This document shows, one piece after another, positions 44,096-54,772 of a stretch of 64,000 nucleotides of DNA. Source of the stretch: Thysanoteuthis rhombus. Taxonomy: Eukaryota > Mollusca > Cephalopoda > Oegopsida > Thysanoteuthidae. The position numbers were made by a program, and so were the translations under genes. The stretch is from contig OY735219.1 in the NCBI GenBank assembly GCA_963457665.1, positions 36,556,977 to 36,620,976 on the forward strand. The letters are read 5' to 3'. The number at the start of each line of letters is the position of its first letter. Position 1 is the stretch's first letter. A model generated the notes under the pieces. It saw nothing but the letters and a program-made list of their open reading frames with translations, ran no database searches and was not told the DNA's origin.

Positions 44096-44238
44096 AATTT
44101 TCAAGGCTCGATGCCAGAAAATGTGACCTGGAGCACTGAAATAAATATGGGGAGGGACAGACAGACAAATGAAAAAAGAAGAAGTCTATACTCTTTGTTG
44201 TGTGGTCAGATCGGTGATTATGGCTATGGTGAGTCAAT
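44096..44238 (-). mobile_element. Family C MITE, end fragment
   Basis: The right end GGCTATGGTGAGTCAATA and the inner GAAATTTTCAAGG(C/T)T match 41150-41280, with ACAGACAGACAAATGA in place of ACACACAGACAAGCTA. The other end is not recognised. Confidence 0.45.
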
Positions 44239-44526
44239 AAAGTAAACTTTTTTTGATAAGTTTCATTCAAGAGAAGGTGACATTGACTTGCTTTAACCTT
44301 ATGGTAAGCCACAAGAAAATTGATGACTGTTGAATCAGGGGTGTGCCAAGCAGAAGCTAAAATACTTCACAAACTAGCATTGCTTAAAGCAGTAAAAATG
44401 GTCAGGTATATAAAATAGTCTAGCAGGCAGATACTTAAACCATGTTGGTGCCACAAATTTTCAAAGTACACAAATGTCCTGACTTCTAGGAGAAAAAGAA
44501 TTGTGCAGTGCTGTTCTTCCAAGGCT
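44239..44526. other. No gene seen
   Basis: AT-rich linker between a family C piece and a family D copy. Confidence 0.4.
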
Positions 44527-44735
44527 GTACGAGCGGTCAACACCGTTAATGGTATGGTGAATAGGATTGGCAAGCAGAACTCATACTGACACAGTTTGCA
44601 TTCACTCCACATTGATGCCCTTGGGAAAGGCATGAATACATCTATTTCCCCTCCCCTGCCTTCTTACACTTATAGCAATAGATCAGTATCCAATAACAGA
44701 CTGAAGGCTGATTAAATGAAGACAAGAACTGCAAT
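44527..44735 (+). repeat. SINE-like family D, copy 2
   Basis: GAGCGGTCAACACCGTTAAT, TATGGTGAATAGGATTGGCA, GATGCCCTTGGGAAAGGCAT, CAGTATCCAATAACAGACTG and AAGGCTGATTAAATGAA follow the order of the copy at 29930. Confidence 0.55.
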
Positions 44736-45260
44736 GCGTACACCATCCTTATGTCCATATCAATGATTTCCGATTTCAAAAAAATAATTAGCTTAAATTA
44801 AAGTAAGTGTACAATTTTTATCAATAATTTGTACTGGAGTTTTAGTGTAAGGTTATTTTTTCGGTAAGCGAGGTTTAAATGAGTATATGTAATATTTTTA
44901 GTAATAAAGTTAGGTGGTGATAGAAAAGTTTAGTGGATTTTAGCCATTTTTGAAGACAGTTTTAGCTATTAATGATAAAGATACTTGGCAACACTGTAAA
45001 AAATAAATTCTTAATACATCATCCATTGATCTGAATAGATTTTCTTTCAATGATGTCACATCTTCTTATGACATCACACCTTTTATGACATAATAGTTAG
45101 AAAATAAAACATACCCCCCCCTTCTTCTGTTTGTAACGTAACTGGAACTAACCAACAGACAGACAAACCAAATGACCAAAAACTGTCTTATTGAGATGCG
45201 TAATTACATCTAAAGTTTCTTCCCACAAAAAGATTGATTTGAGGTCCTGATATTTACCTG
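44736..45260. other. No gene; possible hAT-end piece
   Basis: 44930-44995 ends ATACTTGGCAACACTGT, resembling the ends of the hAT-type family at 60432, and is preceded by TTTTAGCCATTTTTGAAGAC. No partner end was found. Confidence 0.35.
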
Positions 45261-45801
45261 GACTCGTGCTAGGGCTGGGCGGTATATCGATTTACATGAT
45301 ATAAGATTGAGCAATACCATTAGCACCGATATATAGCCACAATGAAGCCAATTTAGCTATTTTATAGCTAGATTTTTTATGTTCGGCTTGCCTGTCCACA
45401 TTCCGAATTGTCCTTACAATCCTATCCTCCACCTCCCTCTGTATGTGCAGGCCATACCCATCTTTCTCTCCTTCACAGTTCCTTCAACTGTCCACCTTTC
45501 TAGTAAACTATTTTTTGTTCAATTTACATTTTTACTTCAAGTTTCTTATAGTCAGAGTATTCTGTGTTCTTTGTATACTTGAAAAAGCTGCATTCTCAGA
45601 GATATGCCAATTTTTTTATATCTAATTTATTGCAATTTTGATCTCAGTTTGTTTTAATGAAAGTTTTTGTAAAATCACATGTGGCTTTGACTTGTAGCAA
45701 TTGAACATAAGAAAATACCAGAATATATATCTCATATTGGTATTCAGCCAGACTATACCAAGATATGAATATATATCCATACCACCGAGCCTTGACTCGT
45801 A
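45261..45801. mobile_element. hAT-type MITE with 8-bp target duplication
   Basis: The element (45269-45793) is flanked by GACTCGTG (45261-45268) and GACTCGTA (45794-45801), 7 of 8 matching. The ends are inverted: CTAGGGCTGGGCGGTATATC and, read inward from the right, AAGGCTCGGTGGTATGGATA. Eight-base duplications and GGGCTGGGCGGTAT-like ends are typical of hAT elements. The inside (about 525 bp) has open frames of 60-67 codons without recognisable transposase, so it is non-autonomous. Confidence 0.7.
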
Positions 45802-45939
45802 CTCAGATTCAGTGACTTCTATGGGAAGTTGCATAGGGAATGATTTTGGTCTCCATTTGTCAAATGGTCAATGAGGACCTTCTTGTTTCTATAGCAATTG
45901 TGGGATTGTTTTGTTTTTTTTTTTTTTTATGGAGCTTGC

Positions 45940-46160
45940 CTTTGCCACTTTGGACTGTTTACAGAGTAAAAGATTGCTACTGCCCTTTTATTTACCCATA
46001 GTTGAGGTGTTTTCATGCCTTTCCCAAGCTTAGTAGTGTGAAGTAACTGCAAATTGTCCAAGTTGCAGATTGAACTTGTTTCACTGAAATCCTTCTCCAC
46101 CTTACCCAATATACCTGGGATTGAACACTGATCATTAACATCAGAGATGAATGGACAAAC
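45940..46160 (-). repeat. SINE-like family D, copy 3
   Basis: The reverse strand reads GATCAGTGTTCAATCCCAGG, then GTAAGGTGGAGAAGG and AGCTTGGGAAAGGCATGAA. TGTTCAATCCC fits the B-box consensus well, and GGGAAAGGCATG is shared with the other two copies. It is followed by an A11-type run (T run at 45917-45929 on this strand), as expected for a SINE tail. Confidence 0.5.
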
Positions 46161-46194
46161 AAGTGGATTATTGGTATCATAATCAGCCTTTCAA

Positions 46195-46610
46195 AGTCCC
46201 TTGTTGAACATGGATTTCCCCCAAGATCCGCTAGTTCCCTTGCTCCTTATCATCAGGGTACCAATACCTTCTGAACTTATACAAATCATCACATCATCTT
46301 ATTTTTTGCCGGCCACAATTTTGTATATGATCTCAGGGGTCCACCATATTGTGAGTCATGATGTTCAACAGTTGCAAAATGACCTGCCCGTTATTATTTG
46401 AGCTTTCTAATGGCTTTTATGATATCTCTGACACCTGTTTGCTTTCTAATATAATATGCTTTCATGTGATCTCTCCATATGATGTTAAGTATGATCCTTT
46501 CCCATGCGTGTTGTATGGTTCTTAATTTGAGAGCCAATCTCTTGGGTTCGCAATCAAATTTGAAGCCATTTATATTCTCTGGTTCCATGTTTCAGCTTCA
46601 TAGATAACTA
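46195..46610 (-). pseudogene. Non-LTR retrotransposon 3' relic
   Basis: Reverse copy with a 64-codon frame at 46394-46588: EPKRLALKLRTIQHAWERII, LNIIWRDHMKAYYIRKQTGV, RDIIKAIRKLK. Further down (46195-46390) are decayed pieces of the GHF..NC, WW..PEI and LDKF blocks; the final GKVYVQR and tail have been lost. Confidence 0.8.
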
Positions 46611-46644
46611 TCAGGAGGCCGAATAGGCTGTAAAGAAATGTGTA

Positions 46645-46750
46645 CAACCAATGCATCTTCCTGATAGTCACCTATGGAGCTGGAAGATGGAACCAGAAAA
46701 TATGAATGGCTTCGAATCTGATTGTAACTTGAGGCGGAAGGCACAAACCC
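46645..46750 (+). pseudogene. LINE fragment in opposite orientation
   Basis: CCTGATAGTCACCTATGGAG translates LIVTYGAGRWNQ, the family block ahead of NLTKR, and GAATGGCTTCGAATCTGATT echoes the neighbouring copy's insertion NGFKFDCE (here NGFESDCN). It therefore shares a lineage-specific segment with 46195-46610 but runs the other way. Confidence 0.6.
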
Positions 46751-47027
46751 AAATTTCAATAGAGCCTGTTGAATCATCTCGAGGGAGTCTTGTTGCCAAT
46801 ACGACAGATTGGAATAGGGAGAAAGTGAATCAAGGCATTGCTATGGAACTCACTCTAAACTCAATTCTAAAAGCATTTGCTGTCAATTGATATTAAATAT
46901 CTGTTTCACAAACTAATAAGTAGAATTTGTCCCTCACTGAGATCTCCATGAATATCGTTATCTATCAAAGTTGGGTTAGTACCAGTAAAATCTGCAATTT
47001 TTAGAAATCGTCAATAAAAACCATTAC
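46751..47027. other. No gene seen
   Basis: Short AT-rich linker. Confidence 0.4.
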
Positions 47028-47340
47028 CAAAACTGTCGACATAGGTTTCTTCAGTTTTTTAAGTTAGTCCGGCTGACAGGCTATTGATATAACTATCAGG
47101 CACACAGGCCTCACCAATAGAGCCAGAGGCTTGAAAATTTAAACATTTACCCCTTATTATGTTTTTTCAAATTTTGTTTGCTTTTTTTAGATTCAACCTA
47201 AAATATTTTTTTTCAGGGGATGGGTTCAATTCACAATGTAAGTTTATGCTAAATTGGTCCCTTCGTTTGTACACAGCTGCGTTAATGCCTGTTTTTCAAA
47301 AATCTGGGCTTTTTAGTGATTCAACATAAGGCAAGAGAAG
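47028..47340 (-). repeat. Dispersed repeat family A, copy 5
   Basis: Reverse copy: AAACTGTCGACATAGGTTTC, GTTAGTCCGGCTGAC, GCCAGAGGCTTGAAAATTTA, CCCCTTATTATG, TTCACAATGTAAGTTTATGC, then TTAGTGATTCAAC. The left-end part of the family is missing. Confidence 0.65.
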
Positions 47341-48110
47341 CAACTTATTCATTGATCTAATTTTTCCTGAGGGCTCCATTAATGTAATTTTCTCTCGTAG
47401 TTGGCTAAGTACAACAGATATCTGCTTCAGGGGGTAATGTATCTCACTAAATACCTCTTGAATGAAACCTTGCACCAAAGAAGTATCTATAAGGAAGTTC
47501 AATGTACAAGCTTTAATCTCCCTAAATAGATTGTTGTAATCCACAAAAAATAAGGAAATTTTGATAATTTAGAGGAATAATGATAGTAGCAGTTGCGATT
47601 TGGGGGCAAGTAATACTAGTAGCAAATAATTAAGTCGTTAGTCATAATATAGCAATTTTAATCGAGTATGCAGTCTAATGGTTAAAATACTGCAGACATT
47701 AGTGCAAATGGATGAGCAAAGATGAATTAATGTGTCATGGACTAAACAAAATGTCCATTGTATTAAATAGGTCCGACTTTAAACCAAATGGACCTATTGG
47801 TCTCAATTGGACCTTTCATCTAAGAAAACCCAACAATAGGATAATCAACACTAGTTTAGTCAAATACACACAGCAACGCATTGCAACATACACACCTAAC
47901 ACCACATTGTAGGTTTTATAGAAAACAGCAACAATTTTAATTTTCTTCTGAATTCTTAAAAAGTCAGTAGTGTTTATTCCGGTATTTGGAAATTTTTTTA
48001 CTCTACTTGAATTGAATATCTTAATTACATAAAAGCATAAAATTTCATTCCTCTAAAATTTTTAAGTGCACATTTTGATTGTTTTCCATTCTATATCTCA
48101 AAGATTCTAC
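47341..48110. other. No gene seen
   Basis: An 82-codon minus-strand frame at 47296-47544 has no recognisable motif and partly overlaps the family A copy. Confidence 0.4.
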
Positions 48111-48114
48111 ATAG

Positions 48115-48965
48115 TGGGGCCGCTTAGCCAAATAATTGCACATTTTGTGATAAAAGCATATAGTTTGGTACACTTATCAATAAAGACATTCTCTCCAAAG
48201 TTGGATATTGAGCCATCATATATTTTCAATATGTCACCTATGGCAGACTTTTTTTTTAAAGATTACAGTCGATAACTGTTTTCAGATAAATTTTCTTATC
48301 AGTGATGGTTATAATATGATATTGAGGAGGTAATTAGTTGAATTTTTCACCATGTATAGTTTTTAAGAACTGCCACTTAGATAATACATGTAAGAAAGGT
48401 TGTGTTGGGCAGTGCAAGAACAAAAAAGCTGCCTAAAATAGCATTTCTGTGAAGGGGACAGTTGAACAAACTTCCCCTGAATAGCTTAGCTTTGGACAAT
48501 CATTGTTATCCCTTATTTTGAATTGTGACATAGAAAGAAGCTTCTGGGCAATTCAAAGAAATCAAAATTTGAATTCTGCATCATAAAAAAATGTATGATT
48601 TGACACCAAGATGATCCATATCAGACTATCCTCCACAACTTTATTGCAGTAATAAAATTCATACTGGCTATCACCTAGAATTTTTACAGATATTATCCAT
48701 ATGGCAATAACTATGTATAGTGGAAAATTCAACTAATTATGTCCACAATATCATATATCCATCACTGATAGGAAAATTTATCTGAAAACAGTGGTCACTG
48801 GCAACTATCTTAAAAATGGCTGCCATGGGCAACATATTGAAAATTCATGATGGCTCAATATCCAGATTTTTTCAGTATGCCTTTGGCTATAAATGAACCA
48901 AATTACACACTTCTATCAAAAAATGCATAATTGCCTTGAAATTTTTGGCTAATTGACCCCACAAA
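48115..48965. repeat. Inverted repeat, ~270-bp arms, ~300-bp spacer
   Basis: The left arm (about 48115-48390) and right arm (about 48683-48965) are inverted copies. Shared blocks: TAGCCAAA, TGATA(A/G)AAG, GGATATTGAGCCATCAT, TTTTCAATATGT, CTGTTTTCAGATAAATTTTC, TATCAGTGATGG, ATGATATTG, TAATTAGTTGAATTTT. The spacer is unrelated, without a gene. It may be a large foldback transposon or two head-to-head copies of one repeat. Confidence 0.75.
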
Positions 48966-49119
48966 CAGACCTTGGCTGTGACCTTGGGGCCCAACAAAAA
49001 AAGTTTCCAATTGAGACGCTCAATTCTCAAGGCTGGCCCTGGTGTTAAAGTTTGGGTTCAAAGTTGAAATGATAAACAAACATTATTATGGAGAACTATT
49101 AAGTAGTTCATATTCAAAC
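48966..49119. other. Linker
   Basis: Nothing recognised. Confidence 0.4.
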
Positions 49120-49475
49120 AGGTCTGGTTAGTCATTCAATAGAAACTGTCATGTGACCAACATCTTTTGGCAGCATGCTGTGTTAGGGATAATCAATTTT
49201 AAAAAAAGATTTAGAAAAAGGGTTATCAATTACTTCTTTAACCTGTTATTGGATACACTAAAAAGTCAAATTTTAAAAAAAAAGCAAGCATAAATGCTGC
49301 ACACAAACTAAGGAACTAATTTAGCACAAACTTACATTGTAAATTGAGCCTCTTTTGGGGGGGGATTGTAAAAAAAAAATTTTTTCCCAGACATAATAAG
49401 GAGTAAACAAATAAATTTCAAGTCTTCTAGCTACATTAGTGCGGGATGTACACATGAAACATACAAATACAGCCA
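49120..49475 (+). repeat. Dispersed repeat family A, copy 6
   Basis: AACAGGTCTGGTTAGTCATT, CAATAGAAACTGTCATGTGA, CCAACATCTTTTGGCAGCAT, TACATTGTAAATTGAGCCTC, TAATAAGGAGTAAACA, TTCTAGCTACATTAGTG and ATACAGCCAGCC. This is the cleanest left end of the family; the final 60 bases are missing. Confidence 0.75.
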
Positions 49476-50224
49476 GCCAAAGGTATGATGGTTACTGAGG
49501 ACTGGAAAAATGAAAGAAATGGATCCATAGTTGACGGATCACTGTCTTGATGTCTCTTCTAAGTTTTTATATTCTGATCATGAGGTATTGCCAGGAAAAT
49601 TTCATCACTTCTGTGATTCCTTATATAAGGTGTATATTCTAGTTTCATCAGACAGAAACCTGCCAACTTGTCTCTCATATGCATTCACACAAACTTAAAA
49701 TACAATTATGGGTCCCCAAACTATACTGATGTATTTCTTACATGAAAGCCTACACAGGAACTCTGATCTTCTGATATTACGGGCCTCCCCCATTATAATG
49801 AAGGTGTTGGGGTCCAAGAAGATCAACAATCAATCTAGCTATTATAGTTAGCAAAATCTAGGTATATTATAGTTGGGTTTTAGGGTCCACAATCCACCTG
49901 CATTATTACGCAAACCATACTATAATGAAACATGCTATATAAGGGAAGGCTAATCTCCAAAAAGAGAGAGGGGCTAGTATAAAAAAAGCGATCAAGCTGA
50001 TGTTAAAAGAACTAAAAAATTTATAAGGAGAGGTATGATATCAAAAACGGGGGCATAATATTAAGAAAAAAAGGGACAAATGTTTTAAATGAGTTGAATA
50101 GCAAAATAAAGGGTGTGTGTGGGGGCTCAATGTTGAAAAAAAAGTGGAGCTAATGTCTAAAAAAGAGAAGACAATGTTTAAAAATCCATGGCTAATGTCT
50201 AAAGGAGCAAGGTTGGTGTTAAAA
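49476..50224. other. No gene; start of degenerate repetition
   Basis: From about 49950 on, short phrases such as GCTAATGTCTAAA, TGTTAAAAA and (A)n with G runs recur irregularly, leading into the minisatellite at 50225. Confidence 0.4.
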
Positions 50225-51170
50225 AAAAAAAAAAGTTCCCCTCAATTTTGACCGATGAAAGTTCACACACTCAATTTTGACCCCAAAAAGAAAAAACAAA
50301 AAAGTTCCCCTATATTTTGACCTCGAAAAGAGAAAAAAGTTTCCCCTTGATTTTAACCATCTAGAATGAAAAAACTATTTCAATCTCAATTTTGACCCTA
50401 AAAGTGGAAGAATTTTCCTTTCAATGTCAACGCCTAAAAGTGAAAGAAACAATTTTGACCTCTGAAAGTGAAAGAGATTTTGAATATAAACACACCCTCT
50501 CAATTTTGACCAAAAAATATAATAGTAAAAATCGACATCAACTCTTAAAAGTGAAAAAAAAAAGGTTCCCAATCAATTTTGACAACTGGAAAATCATAGT
50601 ACCCGCTCAATTCTGTCCCCTAAAATTGAAAAAAAAATTTCTTGATTTTTAACCCTGAAGGCAAAAAAAAATATTTTATACTTCATTTTGACTCCTAAAA
50701 AAAAAAAAATCATCCCTCCCAATTTTGACACTTAAAAGTAAAAAAAAAAAATTCTCTTGGATTTCAAACCCTAAAAAGGGAAATAAATTACCCTTCAATT
50801 TTGACCGCCAAAAGCGGAAAAAGATCCTCCTGGACTTTGACTTTGAAAAATGAGAATGAATATTCCCTCTTAATTTTCACCCTTAAAAGAGAGAAAAATC
50901 CCTCTCCTCGATTTCGACCTTTGAAAATGGAAGTTTCTCTTCGACCCTACAATGAGAAAAAAAATCCCCTCCTAGATTTTGACTCTCAAAATGGATAAAG
51001 ATCTCCCTCCTCAATTTTGACTCCTAAAAATGAAAAAAAAAAATTCCCTTGATTTTGACCCCTAAGGAAGGAAAAAATGTCCCCTATGATTTTTGACCTT
51101 CAAAGTGAAATATCATCTTCCCCATCGTTTTTGACCCCTAAAAAAAAAATAAAAGTTCTCTTCATATAAT
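50225..51170 (+). repeat. Degenerate minisatellite, ~35-45 bp unit
   Basis: About 24 irregular units of CTCAATTTTGACC.CTAAAA, GTGAAAAAAA and TTCCCCT. Unit length and A-run length vary, so this is old. Frames of 65-86 codons across it (rich in LKVK, NEK) are by-products. The design matches the smaller array at 36745. Confidence 0.8.
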
Positions 51171-51699
51171 CCACATAACCTCTGATCTCAAAATTTCATA
51201 TTTCAGAAAGATGTGCCTTAACCATACTTCATCAAAACATGCACTCTTCATCTTATTCATGTAGAACCACTGAATATCACAAAACGAGGTAAGAAAAAAT
51301 ATTTTAAAAAACATAACTCTATGTCACATTTTGTATTTGAGAATTGATTTGGAAGAAAAGAATAAAAAATATTCTTTTCTTACATCATTAAAAAGAGATC
51401 ATTAAAACGAGATGAATTATCATGAAAATAGACATCCCCTTGATCCCTGAATCTAACCCCACTAAAAACATATTTGGAGGTGGGTTCAGAAGTAAATTAC
51501 CCATTCATTTTGTTCGGTAATTTGAGTTCACATCTCTAATATAATAAAGCAACCCACAAGGGGGAAATCTTAAAATACTGTTTTTAACATTATTATTTAA
51601 AGTTCAAATAACAGGGATAACAGCACATAACCATGTTATTTCATTTATTTATTTTCACTTATTATTTTAAATCATAATTTTCTAAATTGTGTTCAATCC
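51171..51699. other. No gene seen
   Basis: AT-rich, nothing recognised. Confidence 0.4.
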
Positions 51700-51762
51700 A
51701 GAACCAGCAGGTTTACCATCTAGGTTGGCAGAATTTACCCCAGGTTAGAAACCCCTACCCAA
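51700..51762 (-). mobile_element. hAT-type element end fragment
   Basis: The minus strand reads GGGTTTCTAACCTGGGGTAA, then ATTCTGCCAACCTAGATGG. It resembles 53035-53097, whose minus strand reads CAGTATTTCTTGACCTGGGT then TAAATTTGCCC. Both look like one end of a CAGTG.TTCT.ACC-type hAT element. Confidence 0.4.
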
Positions 51763-51904
51763 GTGCGTTTAATTCATTTGATTAAACTTGTGAAATTTTA
51801 CATTTTTCCAGGCTATGGCTTTTCTGCATACCATGCATTTTTGGAATTTTTCTACTTTCAAAGTCTAGAGAACTCTTGTTACTCGTCAAGAATTTTTCCA
51901 TACA

Positions 51905-52400
51905 TCTTCATCATCAGTTTTTTATCATCCGTCATTGGACATACACCTTCCCTAGGATTCTCCACATCTCTCTATCATGGGCGTCGCTGAGCCAATATTC
52001 CCTGAACATATCAAGTTTGTCTTGCCATCTCATATCTTGCCGGCCTTGGTCCCGCATTCAATCTCTGGGTATCCATGTTGTGAGTCATGATGTCCATCAG
52101 TTGTCTATTAATCTTGCAACATGACCAGCCCATAAGCCATTGGAGTTTTCTAATGTACTCTATGGTGTCTCGGACTCCTGTTTTCCCCAAATATACTGTG
52201 CTGTCTTGTGGTCTCTCCTTGTGATGTTGAGCATGATTCTCTCATGTGCATGTTGCATGCTTCTCAGTTGGTAGGGCAGTCTCTTGGTTAGGTTCCATGT
52301 TTCAGCTTCACAGGTGACAATCAGGAGGATACAGCGGTTGTATGCTCTTCTTTTTAGAACTAATGGGATTTTCTTGTTATAATGCACTTCAATATCAAAG
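51905..52400 (-). pseudogene. Non-LTR retrotransposon 3' relic
   Basis: Reverse copy. An 85-codon frame (52160-52417) carries VHYNKKIPLVLKRRAYNRCI, LLIVTCEAETWNLTKRLPYQ, LRSMQHAHERIMLNITRRDH and KTAQYIWGKQE. Lower down are KLQWLMGWSCC-type decay, MTHNMDTQR, DKLDMFREYWLSDAHDREMW and RILGKVYVQ, with a weak GATGATGA tail at 51907. Stops and frameshifts make it dead. Confidence 0.85.
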
Positions 52401-53034
52401 GTTAAAAAGGGACCCAAAAATTAACTACAGGCGTAACTGAACAGTTTCTGTGCACCAGCACAAAGCTACAAATTCAAAAAAATCTTCAACAAGATTTTTA
52501 AAAAAGAAACTGTAAAATATTAACAAGAACTAAAAATGCTTTGGTCAAATTAAATCAGATTAAATTTAATTGCATTTAGCTATTGTTTGCAATTGATGCA
52601 AAATGATGTATTATCTCCCCTTGATTTTTTCTCAACAAAAAAATGGCCGAAAGTCAGAGCCAAGTTTAACATTATACTAACATTGTAAATAGAACCTTTT
52701 TAGTAAAACCTAAAAAAAAATTTTCAGATATTTAAAAAAAAATACTTTGAGATATATGAAAAAGACGTATCCTTGATTGATGAAAATCACAGCCTGGAGT
52801 CCTGCATACATACATGTACAGATAAATTTTCCATATGCTAAGGGTTTTTTTCTGTATGCTTTGTGTTTGATTAGGAAGCTTTGGAAATTTTCAAGTGAAA
52901 AATTTGCTACTTGTTGGAAACTTTCTTGAGCTCTGGGCGGTAGGCAATTAAATACAGACAGACAGATAGACTTCTTGTAAATTACAGGAAGATCAGAATG
53001 TGTAGTTGCTCATTTTTCCTTGCAAAAATTTATC
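52401..53034. other. No gene; possible family A scrap
   Basis: ACATTGTAAATAGAACCTTT, then AGTAAAACCTA at about 52680 resembles the middle of family A. The rest is AT-rich. Confidence 0.35.
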
Positions 53035-53097
53035 CCTTAAAACCAAGAAATTTCCCTCCAAGGGCAAATTTAACCCAGGTCAAGAAATACTGGTCCA
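53035..53097 (-). mobile_element. hAT-type element end fragment
   Basis: See 51700-51762. Same orientation, 1.3 kb away, with the LINE relic between them. Confidence 0.35.
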
Positions 53098-53109
53098 ATG
53101 CAAAGGCCT

Positions 53110-53253
53110 AGATAACTCGCATTAATAAGTTGTCAGTCGAGTGCCATGGAAGAGATAACTCGTCTTAACAAGCTGTCAATCTAATGCTACGGACAAGATA
53201 ACTCGTCTTAACAAGTCGTCAGTCTAATGCCATGGATCAGATAAGTTGTTTTA
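53110..53253 (+). repeat. Tandem array, exact 43-bp unit, 3.3 copies
   Basis: Units start AGATAACTCG at 53110, 53153 and 53196, with a partial at 53239. Consensus continues TCTTAACAAGTTGTCAGTCT and AATGCCATGGA. Confidence 0.9.
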
Positions 53254-53604
53254 CCCTTTTTTTTTCTCACATACATTCATGTATTTAATGACATTAGTTG
53301 TACGGTAAAATAATTCCTATCATGAAAAGAAAGACTAAACAACTGCGTCACGAGAATGACAAAACGATTCTTGACAAGAAAATTTTGTAACATTCTTAAT
53401 TCTGTTAGAAAATGGCGTTGACCAGCAAGGCTGAACTATCACGAATAAAAAATTAAATTAAGTAATACATTCACCAAAAAGAAAAAGCAAATAAATACAT
53501 GCATTTATGTATACATTACATTTATTAGATATTCTGCTGCACATTAGTTGATTTGTATGAAAGTAAAACCGATCTATACATGCCATGAAGGCTTTCTATT
53601 TTCA

Positions 53605-53980
53605 TCAATTTTTTATGAGAAAAATCCAGCATAGGAGTTACAACATTGAAAAATACACCTGGTAGTGAACGGGTTAAGCGAGGGCTGTCAGATTTGGCCA
53701 GAAGGGAAGAAAAGCTATGCTCAAAGACTTACCCAACACAGGCATTGGAATAGTGTTAAATCAGAAATTGAGTGAGTCTGGGTGTAAAGGTTCAATTTTT
53801 TATGAGAAAAACCCAGCATAGGTTTTACAACATTGAAAAATACACCTGGCAGTGAACGGATTAAGCAAGGGCTGTCAGATTTGGTCAGAAGAGGGAAAAA
53901 GCCATGCTCAGAGACTTACCCAACACAGGCATTGGAATAGTGTCAAATTAGAACTTGAGTGAATCTGGATGTAAAGGTTC
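53605..53980 (+). repeat. Family K, tandem duplicate, ~187-bp unit
   Basis: Two units (53605-53791 and 53792-53980) are about 90% alike: TCAATTTTTTATGAGAAAAA, CCAGCATAGG, ACAACATTGAAAAATACACC, GGGCTGTCAGATTTGG, ACTTACCCAACACAGGCATT, TGGATGTAAAGGTTCAAT. GGTTCAATACC at the right end of the second unit fits a B-box, but no matching A-box is clear. Part of the unit recurs at 24605. Confidence 0.8.
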
Positions 53981-54394
53981 AATACCTGCCACTTGACACT
54001 GGCCTGGAATCACACAACTGGGTTCCAGAACCCAACATAGGTACACATCTGACTGGAAACATATGTATCAACTTTATATTATCAAAGATTATAAGGGAAA
54101 AGTCGAATATACTTACTAGACAACTTACTATCAAAAAACAGAAAAAAATACAAAATACTGTCACAACCAGAATGTACATCAAACATGGCTACAATAAAAA
54201 TGAGGGATAGATTTAGGGGTGTTATTTTGTTTGAATCCCGTCAAAGACTAATTCTTTATTTTTTGATCAATACTATTTACTCACTACTGGAGGGTGATCA
54301 GTCAGAGTAAAAGTTGCAATAAAAAGTAACTAACTAAATTAAGATGAAGGTTATAAAAATACGAATTATTAATGAAATTAGAAAGCTTAACCAA
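53981..54394. other. No gene seen
   Basis: Overlapping opposite frames of 67 and 83 codons at 53959-54210 are partly repeat-derived and have no recognisable domain. Confidence 0.4.
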
Positions 54395-54772
54395 AGCTGC
54401 CATTAAAACTGTCAATATAGGCTTCCTCAGTTTTCAACTTCAGCTGGGCTGGCTATAAATATATGCATCATGCATACAAGCTACACCAATAGAGCTAGAG
54501 GGCTGTAAATTTAAATATTTACTCCTTACTATATCAAGAAAAACAGCAGGTTTTTCTTTTTTGAAAATGTAAATTTATGCTAAATTGTCCCTTAGTTTTA
54601 GTCTGGCAGTAATTCTGCTTGTTTTAAAAAAAATCTAAACTTTTTTTTAGTGATCACTGCCCAACGAAATGCGAGAGAAGCAAATTATTTAATTAGTCTC
54701 CCCTTAACACAGCATGCTGCCAAAAGAGGTTGGTCATGGTTTCTATTGAGTGACTTACTAGACCTGGACTTG
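54395..54772 (-). repeat. Dispersed repeat family A, copy 7
   Basis: Reverse copy, near full length: AAACTGTCAATATAGGCTTC, TCAGCTGGGCTGGC, AGAGCTAGAGGGCTGTAAAT, ACTCCTTACTATATC, GTTTTAAAAAAAATCTAAAC, AACACAGCATGCTGCCAAAA, GAGGTTGGTCATGGTTTCTA and TTGAGTGAC. Confidence 0.7.

Noticed and set aside
50392..50998. Lys-rich frames of 65-86 codons
   Set aside because: Translate the degenerate minisatellite at 50225-51170.
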